Notes under the pieces: generated by a model
Told to the model about the DNA's origin: nothing
The model's input: the letters and a program-made list of their open reading frames with translations, nothing else
Databases searched by the model: none
Part shown: one piece after another, positions 54,171 through 62,905 of the stretch
How the letters are laid out: every line of letters begins with the position of its first letter
Position numbering within the stretch: the first letter of the stretch is position 1
Translations under genes and position numbers: made by a program
Source of the DNA: Mariniblastus sp.
GTDB taxonomy: Bacteria; Planctomycetota; Planctomycetia; Pirellulales; Pirellulaceae
Length of the DNA: 64,000 nucleotides
Direction: 5' to 3'
Assembly: GCA_029251085.1 (NCBI GenBank)
Contig: JAQXDZ010000033.1
Location: 62,001 to 126,000, forward strand

Positions 54171-55265
54171 TCAGACGGCTGGCGTTGTGGTGCCGCGACT
54201 AATCCAGCCCAACTCCCTGACCCATGTTTCAACGATGTTGGCAAAGCCCGCATTCGATCGAACCTGTCGCTGCATGTCGCTGCATCTTTCGATGCACCGA
54301 GCAACTTGATCGAGAGTTTGGTTGATATCCTCTGCGGAATCCCCAAATGCCTCTTGGGTAATGTTAACGAGGTAGGGATCGACTCGGTCTGGATCGACCT
54401 GAGCCTGAGTGATCGTCAAGATCCACTGTCGATAAAAGGTAATCGCAAAATCTGCTGCCAATATCAGTCGGTCTCGTCGTAATGAATTTTCTTTCCCGGC
54501 GCTTTCGGCAAAGTCGATGATCGCTTTAGCGAATTCATTTTGCCCAGGGTCTTTTGTTGCGAGTTGTTGGAATAGTCGCCGACGGAATTCAAAGCAATCG
54601 GAGTCGGATAACAAGACAGCGGTCGAAAGACTGCCTGCTGATGCATTCGCCAGTTCGGAAAGAGGGATGTCCTCGTTTTCGATGATGGATTTAGAGTTGA
54701 GTATTTCGAGCACTTGCGATTGGGAGAGCGGATCGAAACGAACGATTTGGCTTCTCGAAACAATCGTTGAAAGTTGCCTTTGTTCGCTGGTGCCTATTAG
54801 GATCAACAGTGACATCGGGGGTGGTTCTTCGAGTGTTTTTAGTAGGCTGTTGGCGCCTTCCTGATTGAGGTAGTCGGCGTCGTCAATGATGGCTATTTTT
54901 CTACCACCTCGGAAAGGTTTGAGGCCAATCGCATGGCAAAGGCCTTCCTGACGCCGGTGTTCTTTATCACCTATAAAAGCTTCGAGCGGAATGATTGACT
55001 TTTTAGCTGGCCGGGAGACAAGGATCAAATCAGGGTGGGTTGCCGCAACTACCTGTTGGCAACCTGGGCATTGGTTGCAGGGCATGAGCGGTGAGTCGTT
55101 ATTAGATTCGCAGAGCAATGACTGAGCTAGTTTGAGCGCAAAGGTGCGTTTGCCAATTCCTGCCGGGCCGACGAACAAATAGGTGCTTGCCAATCGGTTT
55201 CTGTCGATCGATCGCTGGAATCGCTCGAATGCTGATTCGTGATTAAGAATTTCATTCCATGCCAT
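54171..55265 (-). CDS. holB: DNA polymerase III delta' subunit
   Basis: The product is 364 residues. The clamp-loader AAA domain has a Walker A motif YLFVGPAGIGKRTFALKLAQ at 29-48, a zinc-binding CNQCPGC at 63-69 (with Cys52 as possible fourth ligand), Walker B-like KIAIIDDADYLNQEGANSLL near 123, and LLKTLEEPPPMSLLILIGTS near 141. The SRC motif reads SRSQIVRF, with Ser where many clamp-loader subunits have Cys. It loads the sliding clamp with DnaX and HolA. It lies 32 bases after tmk on the same strand; a tmk-holB pair is common in bacteria. Confidence 0.9.
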   Translation of the reverse strand: MAWNEILNHESAFERFQRSIDRNRLASTYLFVGPAGIGKRTFALKLAQSLLCESNNDSPLMPCNQCPGCQQVVAATHPDLILVSRPAKKSIIPLEAFIGDKEHRRQEGLCHAIGLKPFRGGRKIAIIDDADYLNQEGANSLLKTLEEPPPMSLLILIGTSEQRQLSTIVSRSQIVRFDPLSQSQVLEILNSKSIIENEDIPLSELANASAGSLSTAVLLSDSDCFEFRRRLFQQLATKDPGQNEFAKAIIDFAESAGKENSLRRDRLILAADFAITFYRQWILTITQAQVDPDRVDPYLVNITQEAFGDSAEDINQTLDQVARCIERCSDMQRQVRSNAGFANIVETWVRELGWISRGTTTPAV

Positions 55266-55297
55266 ATTGCTAATCTCTGTACGAGTTCGCCGATCGA

Positions 55298-55918
55298 TTA
55301 TTTGGATGCCCGTCGTTCAATATACTGCACCGCGAGTCTGCGGATGTCACTTTGGATTTCAGCGGGAGGTCGCGTCGCGTCAATTACATCAACGGTGTCT
55401 GGCCAACGCTGTGATTCTAAAAGAAAACCACTGCGGACGCGCTCGAAATATTCATTGCCTCTGGATTCCATGCGGTCCAATGTTTTGCCAAGTCGCGCCA
55501 TCGCTATGTCGACAGGAACATCAAGGATGAAAGTTGCATCGGGAAGGTGGTTTTCGGTCGCAATCCGATTTGTCGTCCAGATCTCATCAGGGTCGAGGTC
55601 ACCCGCGTGCCCTTGATATACGACGGTTGAGAAAATGTATCGGTCGAGCACAATGGTTTGTCCGCGCGCCAACGCTGGTTTGATAATCTGCTGGATCAAT
55701 TGAGTACGGGCGGTGGTGAAGAGCATCATCTCGGCTCGCATTGAGATCGGAGTCTCGTGTTTTCCAAGCAGGATGGATCGAATTTGTTCACCTAATTCGG
55801 TGCTGCCGGGGTCACTGCACGTTACGACATCGTGCCCTTGTTCGCCAAGCCATTGAACGAACATTTCAAGTTGGGTCGATTTGCCAGCGCCGTCCACGCC
55901 GTCGAGTACGAAAAACAT
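55298..55918 (-). CDS. tmk: Thymidylate kinase
   Basis: The ATG at 55918 gives 206 residues starting MFFVLDGVDGAGKSTQLEMF, the family N-terminus; the longer frame to 56065 is not supported. Motifs: P-loop GVDGAGKST at 7-15, the SDPGSTELGEQIRSILL segment near 39-55, LDRYIFSTVVYQGHAGDLD near 97 (DRY catalytic Arg), FILDVPVDIAMARLG near 131. It phosphorylates dTMP to dTDP. It precedes holB on the same strand. Upstream, 839 bases of non-coding DNA separate it from the next gene. Confidence 0.93.
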   Translation of the reverse strand: MFFVLDGVDGAGKSTQLEMFVQWLGEQGHDVVTCSDPGSTELGEQIRSILLGKHETPISMRAEMMLFTTARTQLIQQIIKPALARGQTIVLDRYIFSTVVYQGHAGDLDPDEIWTTNRIATENHLPDATFILDVPVDIAMARLGKTLDRMESRGNEYFERVRSGFLLESQRWPDTVDVIDATRPPAEIQSDIRRLAVQYIERRASK

Positions 55919-56757
55919 TGTTAAAGCATCTCTAGAAGTTAGGTGGCGTTGTCGTCTGTTTGAAAACTGGCAGAGTGGAAGGTCGGCAATGTCATGGGAC
56001 CTGCCTCGGTCAAGGCGCTTGCTGTAAACCGGGATGGCCAACAGTGATGTCCACTCAGTTCCCATTTTGGTCTTAAAGAGGTGTCAAGTGCTAGCCGGGT
56101 AGTCAAAGTCCCGCATATTTAGCCTTCAATGGCTGCTCCTTGACCTTTAAAGAAAGCTCAATAAGATTGCGGCAGTTCTCGGAAACCGAGATCTTGAGCT
56201 GGAGGGTTTAGCAACAAGATTGGACCGAGAGTGATCGAATTGGACGAGAAGGGCTCCGCGGGAAACACCCCTGATCGCGGCTTGATGCCAGCGCGGTGCA
56301 GTGGCAGGTCTGTGCTCCAAGCCGGATTGGTGCTTGACCGGCTGACCAGTAACCGGCCTGTGAGGGTGGGACTCCCTCGGGCTCGTTGAAATCCATCTTC
56401 ATGCGAAATGCAGCCACAGGAAACGGTTGCTTGAAGTTTCGCGATCTTCAAGTTCATGATGAACGTCGAGCAGGTCATTCAGGATAATACGAATAATCGT
56501 CAAGGTTTGAATTGATGATTTGCCTGAAAGAACGCTTTTATGTAATGGGATTAAGCTCAATACCATTGCCAGCTTTGCTGTTCGTTACGACCCGACTTTG
56601 ATTGTAAAAATTACAACTTACGTTCGTATATTTTGTCTATTCAAAAATTAAAACTATCCTACCTTTGATCGAGCTTCGTTCTGTTTAGTCGGTTCGGAGT
56701 GAGGAAACTCAACTAATCTTTTGTCGCTTTAGTCGACGCCATTGGAGTGAATTTACT
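55919..56757. other. Large non-coding stretch upstream of tmk
   Basis: This 839-base stretch carries no convincing protein gene. Its middle (about 56160-56480) is visibly more GC-rich than the flanks and contains a run of hairpins, listed as a candidate RNA. The right part (56560-56757) is A/T-rich and probably holds the promoter of the Cys-rich secreted protein. Confidence 0.5.
56177..56378. ncRNA. Candidate structured non-coding RNA
   Basis: Six perfect or near-perfect stems follow each other within about 200 bases. They are TCTCGG/CCGAGA (56177-56182 with 56186-56191), CCGCG/CGCGG (56256 with 56276), GCTTG/CAAGC (56280 with 56318) enclosing TGCCA/TGGCA (56286 with 56302), GCCGG/CCGGC (56321 with 56338) and GAGGG/CCCTC (56362 with 56374). 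Adjacent stems share one or two bases, so not all can form at full length at once. The strand cannot be decided from stems alone. I do not find the conserved cores of RNase P RNA, SRP RNA or tmRNA. Minus-strand frames of up to 106 codons here look non-protein-like. Confidence 0.4.
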
Positions 56758-57600
56758 ATGTCACGCTTAAAAACAACTGTGATCGCATTTTCCATTGCGG
56801 CAACACTATTGGCAGTGCTGCCAAGTGAGGCTAATGCAGACGGACCGCTACGACGCTGGCTGAGAGGTTTCCGGACCCCAAAAAACACTGCCTGTGCTCC
56901 TGCCAATCCGTACAATCTGCAGCCAGGTCAGTGCATGAAGACGTGCCAACAGACTTGCACGCGAACGGTTGTCAACTACGTTCCTTGCACAGCCTATCGG
57001 ACGGTTTCAAAGCAAGTTCCAGTCACTTCGTATCGTCCTGAAACGACCACGGATCCAACGACGGGATGTACAACGACGTGCATGAAGCCATGCACTTCGT
57101 ACACCACTCAGGTTCAACGGGTGCCTTACACCACGTATCGTCCAGTCTACCGGCAGGAAACCTATAAAGTGCCTGTGACAACGATCACAAACAACTGTGC
57201 AACCGGCGGATGCAACACTTGCGGCACCGCGATGGGAGCTGGTGGTTGTGATACTTGTGCGGTTGGCCAGACTATGGCGACGCCACAACCTTATTATGTG
57301 CAACCAGAAGCGACTGCAAATCCGACTCCTGCAGATATGAGTCCAGGGCTTGATGGTAAAAGCAGCCAAGTGCCAATGCCGCAAATTAAATCTGACTTCA
57401 ATTCTGAGTATCAAACTTATTATCGCTCTGGAGCGATTGCTGTGTCGAAGGCAGGTAATGCCTCGCCAACACAACAGCGTTGGGGATACTCTCCTGTGCG
57501 ACTTGCCAGTTATCAACCAGCGGTTCAGCCACGGGCACAAAGTCAAACGCGTTCTTACCCACAGCCGATCCAACGAACGGGTTGGGTTGAAGTAAAGTAA
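56758..57600 (+). CDS. Cys-rich secreted protein with VPYT/YRP repeats
   Basis: The product is 280 residues. The signal peptide (1-27) ends at SEANADG. Residues 45-170 are rich in Cys, Thr, Tyr and Val, with repeats such as VVNYVPCTAYRTVSKQVPVT, VTSYRPETTTDPTTGC, TTQVQRVPYTTYRPVYRQET and YKVPVTTITNNC. A CxxC-rich block follows (CATGGCNTCG, GGCDTCAVG). The C-terminal third is low-complexity and Gln/Pro/Ser-rich. The Tyr-Thr-Val-like Cys-rich repeats recall YTV-type proteins proposed as components of the planctomycete cell envelope; that link is inference from appearance. Disulphide-linked surface or matrix protein is plausible. It ends before a strong terminator. Confidence 0.75.
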   Translation: MSRLKTTVIAFSIAATLLAVLPSEANADGPLRRWLRGFRTPKNTACAPANPYNLQPGQCMKTCQQTCTRTVVNYVPCTAYRTVSKQVPVTSYRPETTTDPTTGCTTTCMKPCTSYTTQVQRVPYTTYRPVYRQETYKVPVTTITNNCATGGCNTCGTAMGAGGCDTCAVGQTMATPQPYYVQPEATANPTPADMSPGLDGKSSQVPMPQIKSDFNSEYQTYYRSGAIAVSKAGNASPTQQRWGYSPVRLASYQPAVQPRAQSQTRSYPQPIQRTGWVEVK

Positions 57601-57664
57601 TCTTAGTATCGTTAGCACAGCGGTTTAGCTACCGGCTATTTTGCTGACGATTCGAAGAACATTT

Positions 57665-57699
57665 AAAAAGGCGAGCACTCATGAGTGCTCGCCTTTTTT
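57665..57699 (+). terminator. Bidirectional intrinsic terminator
   Basis: A perfect 16-bp stem, from AAAAAGGCGAGCACTC (57665-57680) to its reverse complement (57683-57698), has a tiny AT loop and is followed by T to 57699. The A-run on one side and T-run on the other let it act in both directions. It sits between the convergent ends of the Cys-rich protein gene and the MFS gene. Confidence 0.93.
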
Positions 57700-57777
57700 A
57701 CTTAACTTGTTGCACTTCTCCATTTAGTTGGCAAACGAGTTGCGCTGAGTTTCAGCTAAAGGCTTTCACTTGATAAA

Positions 57778-59343
57778 CTACTTGATGAACTCAGCTTCAA
57801 TTTGTTCGAGAGACTTACCTTTGGTTTCCGGGAGTGATTTTAGCAGCATGAAAAATCCGACGGAGGCGATCACCCCGAAAATTAAAAAACTGCTTCCGTT
57901 GCCTAAATTGGTTAACTCCCATGGGAATATTTGTGTTACCAACCACGCGGTAAACGAATTGACGAATCCAATGCAGCCAATTGCAAGTCCCCGAATTCGG
58001 TTTGGGTAGAGTTCCGATAACATCACCCACATGACGGGGCCGAGAGAGAAGGCAAAACAGGCAATGAAGCCGAGGACGCCTAAGAGGACAAGCATGGCAT
58101 TAATCTCAATGGCCGCCTCAAGGATAGCTCCGTCGCTCTTTTGGAAATTATCGTCGCCGAGAGCCTCTTTCATCTGAGATCGGAATTCAACGTCTGAATT
58201 AAAGATTTTGCCAGCGACGGGGAGCAGAACTCCCGACTCAATACTCTCATTGTCCTTCTCTAAAACGGCGATGTCTTCGTTGGTCAATTGATAGGTAGCA
58301 CCGTAAAAACCGTAAGAGCAGGCAAGCATGCTGATTGCGATTCCGGCCATTCCGGCGAGTAACAAAGGTCTTCGCCCAAATCGGTCAATCGTAGCCATTG
58401 CGACCAAGGTGAAGACGACGGAAGTAAAGCTCAGGAGTACGCCTGAGAAAAAGGCGGCGCTCACGCCAATCCCGGTTTGTTTAAAAATCGTGGTGGCGTA
58501 AAAGTAAACCGCATTAATTCCGGTCGCCTGTTGGAGAATGCCGATCAGTAACCCAATCCCCAGAATGTATCGAAGGGAAGGATGAAGCAATTGCTTAAAT
58601 GATCTGCCCAGCGAATTTTTTTCGAGGTTTTGCTCTTTGCTAAGGCTTGCTTGAATTGCTTGAATTTCTTCTTCAGCAATTTTCTCGCCGTGTAGTTTCA
58701 CCAACACGGCTTTGCCTTCCTCGAACCGTCCTTTCGAGAGAAGCCAGCGAGGGCTCTTGGGAACAGCGAAAAGAAAAATGAAGTAAAAGAGTGCAGGTAA
58801 AAGTTCGACTCCGAGCATCCACCGCCAAACATTCTCCGCGTTAAGAAAACTTGCTCCTCCTTGAAACCATTGGTTGAAAATTAAATTACTTAAGAAGGCG
58901 GCAAAAAAACCGAGCACAATATTGAGCTGTTGAATCGAAACCAGCCTTCCGCGATGAGCGGCGGTTGAAATTTCAGCGATGTAGGTTGGAGCGAGAATCA
59001 GGGCCGCGCCAAAAGCAAAGCCGCCAACCATTCTGGCGAAGCACAGCGAGGCGTAGGACCAGGCAATTGCGGATAAGAGCGCCGAGACTGCATAGAGAAA
59101 CGCGACGACGATCAAAATTGGTTTTCGACCAACGGCATCACTTAGTTTGCCAGCGATCAGCATTGCAAACATCGCAACAAACGTTGGGCAACTGACTGCC
59201 CAGCCATTTTGAGTGTCGTTAAGAGTAAAATAGGAGCCGGCATATTCCATTACCCCGGAAATGATCCCGGCATCAAAGCCAAATAGGAATCCACCAAGCG
59301 AAAGAATCGCGGCGAGGCCAATGATGTTCTTTGAGCTGTTCAT
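57778..59343 (-). CDS. MFS sugar porter with enlarged periplasmic loop
   Basis: The product is 521 residues with about 12 membrane helices. Sugar-porter signatures are GGFLFGFDAGIISGV near 17-31, AGKLSDAVGRKPILI near 65 (loop 2-3 motif), YIAEISTAAHRGRLVSIQQL near 120-140 (PxYxxE type), PKSPRWLLSKGRFEEG near 205 (PESPR-type), QQATGINAVYFYAT near 272, and MVMLSELYPNRIRG-like VMWVMLSELYPNRIRGLAIG near 433. These place it with XylE/GalP/glucose porters, proton-linked import of hexoses or pentoses. An unusual charged insertion (about 350-410: AVLEKDNESIESGVLLPV, EFRSQMKEALGDDN) lies in the loop between helices 9 and 10. No sugar enzyme gene is adjacent. Confidence 0.9.
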   Translation of the reverse strand: MNSSKNIIGLAAILSLGGFLFGFDAGIISGVMEYAGSYFTLNDTQNGWAVSCPTFVAMFAMLIAGKLSDAVGRKPILIVVAFLYAVSALLSAIAWSYASLCFARMVGGFAFGAALILAPTYIAEISTAAHRGRLVSIQQLNIVLGFFAAFLSNLIFNQWFQGGASFLNAENVWRWMLGVELLPALFYFIFLFAVPKSPRWLLSKGRFEEGKAVLVKLHGEKIAEEEIQAIQASLSKEQNLEKNSLGRSFKQLLHPSLRYILGIGLLIGILQQATGINAVYFYATTIFKQTGIGVSAAFFSGVLLSFTSVVFTLVAMATIDRFGRRPLLLAGMAGIAISMLACSYGFYGATYQLTNEDIAVLEKDNESIESGVLLPVAGKIFNSDVEFRSQMKEALGDDNFQKSDGAILEAAIEINAMLVLLGVLGFIACFAFSLGPVMWVMLSELYPNRIRGLAIGCIGFVNSFTAWLVTQIFPWELTNLGNGSSFLIFGVIASVGFFMLLKSLPETKGKSLEQIEAEFIK

Positions 59344-60097
59344 GTTTTGTCTCTAAACGTTCTCGTTCTGAATCTGTTACTGGAAAGGAGTTGCGATTAG
59401 GCAAATTCTAACCTTGGAACCGGTTTCAAGAGTTTGATGGATGGGGCGGGAATCGTACAGCGGGCGAGTCTAGAAATGCATTGAAAGAACGAAGAAAATT
59501 GGGTGGCATGGGGCCGGAACGTCAGAATCGCTACCGATTTATAGGGGGTGGCGGGGTAGATCGAAGCGATTGAGAAGTTTGTAGGGAGTGGGGTCTATAA
59601 TTCCTCGGATTTCATCAGTCGAAAAACGGGTGGAAATTCCCCGAAACGCCTGTGGAAATCGGTCTTTTTTAACGAATTGTTAAGCTGCGGGATATTTTTG
59701 AGATCGTAACTTATTTTACGCTAAAGGCTTGAGCGTGGTGCTGGTTCCCGTTGTGAATTAATAGGGTTGTTAATTATTGCATTAAATTGAATTGTTCGTT
59801 TGATCTCGTAAACTTGATGCTTTACGAAACGCGTTCCATTTACGAGAATTATTTGGACTAGGCCAGCAAGTGCGGAACGACGCATTGATTCACTCAATCG
59901 CGCCGAATTTAATTAGTAGAAATAGACTGCTTAGGCCGAAAGGTTTCGATCCCCCTGATCGTGACCTGAATGTTTAACGAGAATCTCAACCCATTTGAAT
60001 CAAATGGTCTGCAACGATTGCGGGCGTCGGGTTGTAAAACTTTGAGGAAGCACTGCGTGAAAGTTGTGCGCCTCCCAACGTGATAAGGCGAAATTTT
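59344..60097. other. Long A/T-rich region upstream of aceE
   Basis: A 754-base region between the divergent MFS gene and aceE. No gene is supported. A 7-bp stem CCATTTG-AAT-CAAATGG lies at 59991-60007, 90 bases before the aceE start, and a smaller ATTGA/TCAAT stem lies near 59885-59899. They may be regulator sites or leader hairpins. A/T-rich tracts near 59750-59820 may hold promoters. Confidence 0.4.
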
Positions 60098-62839
60098 ATG
60101 TCGGACGTGATCAAGTCAACGACGAAGTCAATCGAGGATGCGAACGAATCTTATATTACTCAGACAGTCGATGTTGATCCGGCTGAAACGCAAGAGTGGT
60201 TGGAATCACTTGAGTACATCATGAGTACCAAGGGAGAAGATCGAGCAAAGTATCTTCTTTCGGTTTTGGAAGCGCGGGCACGCGTCGAGGGAGTTGACTT
60301 ACCGATCAAGTCGAACACGGCTTACATCAATACCATTGCTAAGCACGAGCAACCTGCCTATCCAGGCAACCGTGAGATTGAACGACGGATCAAAAGTTTC
60401 GTTCGTTGGAATGCGATGGCTATGGTGGTTCGAGCAAACAAAGCGACTGCTGCTCCCGGTTTGGGTGGCGTCGGTGGTCACATTTCGACCTTTGCATCTT
60501 CAGCAACGCTTTACGAGGTTGCTCAAAATCATATTTTCCGAGGCCGAGGCGAGAGCGGTTTTGATGGCGATATGGTTTATTTCCAGGGACATGGCTCCCC
60601 TGGAATGTATTCGCGTGCCTACATGGAAGGACGTTTAAACGAAGACCATCTTTTGAATTTCCGTCGTGAACTTCAAGACCACCCCGGTCTGTCTTCCTAT
60701 CCCCATCCGTGGCTAATGCCTGATTTTTGGGAGTACCCAACTGTTTCGATGGGTCTCGGGCCAATCATGTCCATCTACCAGGCTCGATTTAATGAATATT
60801 TGCACGATCGAGGCATTAAGGACACTTCGAATCAGCGTGTGTGGGCGTACCTTGGCGACGGCGAATGCGACGAACCTGAATCGCTTGGTGCAATCACGTT
60901 AGCCGGTCGTGAAAAACTGGATAATCTGAAATTTGTGATCAACTGCAACTTGCAGCGTTTGGATGGTCCAGTACGCGGAAACGGAAAGATTATTCAGGAG
61001 CTTGAGGCGTTGTTCCGGGGTGCCGGCTGGAACGTCATTAAAGTCGTCTGGGGTGATGATTGGGATCCACTTCTAGAAGCCGACGAACTTGGGTTATTGG
61101 TGAAACGCATGGGCGAAGTCGTCGATGGTCAGTATCAAAAGTACGTCGGTATGCCAGGTGAATACACCCGTGAGCATTTCTTTGGGAAGCATCCTGAGTT
61201 GATTGAGATGGTGAAAAACTACTCGGACGAGAAACTGCTTCGCATGCGTCGTGGTGGCCACGATCCTGAGAAAGTTTACGCTGCCTATAAAGCGGCAGAA
61301 GATCACAAAGGTCAGCCGACTGTTATTCTCGCCAAAACGATCAAAGGTTACGGTCTTGGTGAGGCGGGCGAGGGTCGAAATATCGCTCACAACCAAAAGA
61401 AAATGAATGAAGCCGAGTTGTTAGAATTCCGCACACGTTTTGGAATTCCAATCTCGGACGAAGATGTTGGAAAGGCGCCTTTCTACAAGCCGTCGGAAGA
61501 CAGCATCGAAATGAAGTATATGAGGGAGCAGCGAATCAAGCTTGGCGGCCCGGTTCCTTCTCGTCCGACAAAGGTTCCAACAATGGAAGTCCCTCGCTTC
61601 GAGGACTATCGTAAACGAATCGACGACGACAGTGAAAAGAAAGAGATGTCGACGACGATGGGTGCCGTGCGTCTGCTTTCGAGTTTGGTGCGTGACAAAA
61701 AGATTGGCAAGAACATCGTGCCAATCGTTCCTGATGAGTCAAGAACCTTTGGAATGGAAGGTATGTTCCGACAGGTTGGGATTTATGCTCACGCCGGGCA
61801 GTTGTATGAGCCTGTCGACCGAACCGAAACTGCGTATTACAAAGAAGCCAAGGACGGTCAGTTGCTCGAGGAAGGGATTTCTGAAGCTGGTTCGATGGCG
61901 TCCTTCAACGCGGCGGGAACGGCTTACAGTGCCCATGGCATTAATATGATTCCGTTCTACATCTACTATTCGATGTTCGGTTTTCAGCGGATTGGCGATC
62001 TGATTTGGGCCGCTGCTGATATGCGAGCCAAAGGATTCCTACTGGGAGGAACGGCGGGTCGCACGTCGCTTAATGGAGAGGGTTTGCAGCATCAGGATGG
62101 TCACAGTCTGCTTAACGCAATTGCGTTCCCAACCGTCCGTGCCTACGATCCAGCATTTCATTACGAAACGGCAGTGATCATTTTCGATGGTCTGAAGAAA
62201 CTGTATGAAGACGGCGAGACTGCCATTTACTATCTCATGGTAGGCAATGACAATTACATCATGCCAAAGATGCCTGATGGTTGCGAAGAAGGAATCATCA
62301 AAGGGATTTACAAGTTCCGAACCAAAGAGAGCGAGCAAGGAAAGCACCGAGTTCAGCTCTTTGGAAGTGGAGCAATCATGAATTGCGTCCTCAAGGCTCA
62401 GGAAATACTTGCAGATCAGTACGGTGTCTCGAGTGATGTCTGGAGTGTTACGAGTTACAACGAACTTCGCCGTGACGCTCAAGAGTGCAAGCGATGGAAC
62501 ATGTTCCATCCGACGATGGAGCCTCGGAAGAGTTACCTCGAAACCGTTTTGGAGGGCTCGGAAGGGCCATTCATTGCCTCGAGCGATTATGTGCAAGCTC
62601 ACAGTGAGCAAGTCGCACAATTCCTGCCCGACGAGTTCCTCGCACTTGGTACTGACGGCATGGGGCGGAGTGAAACACGACCGGCTCTTCGGCGGCACTT
62701 TGAAGTGGACGCTGAGTGCGTGACAGTTGCGGCACTTTACCAATTGTGCAAACAAGGAAAAGTCGACGCGGCAACGGTTGAAAAAGCGATCAAAGATTTG
62801 GGTGTGAATCCCGACAAGATCAGTCCTTTGTACGCCTAG
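60098..62839 (+). CDS. aceE: Pyruvate dehydrogenase E1 component (homodimeric type)
   Basis: The ATG at 60098 gives 913 residues; a GTG at 60080 is possible, but AAGGCG lies at a good distance before the ATG. AceE-type motifs: APGLGGVGGHISTFASSATL near 121, DMVYFQGHGSPGMYSRAYM near 158, the thiamine-PP motif WAYLGDGECDEPESLGAITL near 249 ending in NCNLQRLDGPVRGNGKII near 281, and HPELIEMVKNYSDEKLLRM near 364. The C-terminal region has VPDESRTFGMEGMFRQVGIY near 540 and GGTAGRTSLNGEGLQHQDGH near 645. It decarboxylates pyruvate and passes acetyl to the lipoyl group of AceF. aceF follows after 66 bases on the same strand. Confidence 0.96.
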   Translation: MSDVIKSTTKSIEDANESYITQTVDVDPAETQEWLESLEYIMSTKGEDRAKYLLSVLEARARVEGVDLPIKSNTAYINTIAKHEQPAYPGNREIERRIKSFVRWNAMAMVVRANKATAAPGLGGVGGHISTFASSATLYEVAQNHIFRGRGESGFDGDMVYFQGHGSPGMYSRAYMEGRLNEDHLLNFRRELQDHPGLSSYPHPWLMPDFWEYPTVSMGLGPIMSIYQARFNEYLHDRGIKDTSNQRVWAYLGDGECDEPESLGAITLAGREKLDNLKFVINCNLQRLDGPVRGNGKIIQELEALFRGAGWNVIKVVWGDDWDPLLEADELGLLVKRMGEVVDGQYQKYVGMPGEYTREHFFGKHPELIEMVKNYSDEKLLRMRRGGHDPEKVYAAYKAAEDHKGQPTVILAKTIKGYGLGEAGEGRNIAHNQKKMNEAELLEFRTRFGIPISDEDVGKAPFYKPSEDSIEMKYMREQRIKLGGPVPSRPTKVPTMEVPRFEDYRKRIDDDSEKKEMSTTMGAVRLLSSLVRDKKIGKNIVPIVPDESRTFGMEGMFRQVGIYAHAGQLYEPVDRTETAYYKEAKDGQLLEEGISEAGSMASFNAAGTAYSAHGINMIPFYIYYSMFGFQRIGDLIWAAADMRAKGFLLGGTAGRTSLNGEGLQHQDGHSLLNAIAFPTVRAYDPAFHYETAVIIFDGLKKLYEDGETAIYYLMVGNDNYIMPKMPDGCEEGIIKGIYKFRTKESEQGKHRVQLFGSGAIMNCVLKAQEILADQYGVSSDVWSVTSYNELRRDAQECKRWNMFHPTMEPRKSYLETVLEGSEGPFIASSDYVQAHSEQVAQFLPDEFLALGTDGMGRSETRPALRRHFEVDAECVTVAALYQLCKQGKVDAATVEKAIKDLGVNPDKISPLYA

Positions 62840-62905
62840 AGTCTGACGACATCGTTCCATTATTCATTAATAAAACACAAGTTGAAAATAGGCTTTTTAT
62901 TTCCT

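Noticed and set aside
56177..56378. RNase P, SRP RNA or tmRNA gene
   Set aside because: I compared conserved core sequences from memory (for example the GAGGAAAGTCC type of RNase P) on both strands and found no match.
56158..56478. Minus-strand frame of 106 codons in the region of hairpins
   Set aside because: Translation is low in recognisable structure, overlapping frames are equally open, and the stems suggest an RNA. Not excluded, but not supported.
59881..59970. tRNA-like segment with GGTTTCGATCC
   Set aside because: Only a T-loop-like string is present; no acceptor stem or anticodon arm can be fitted.
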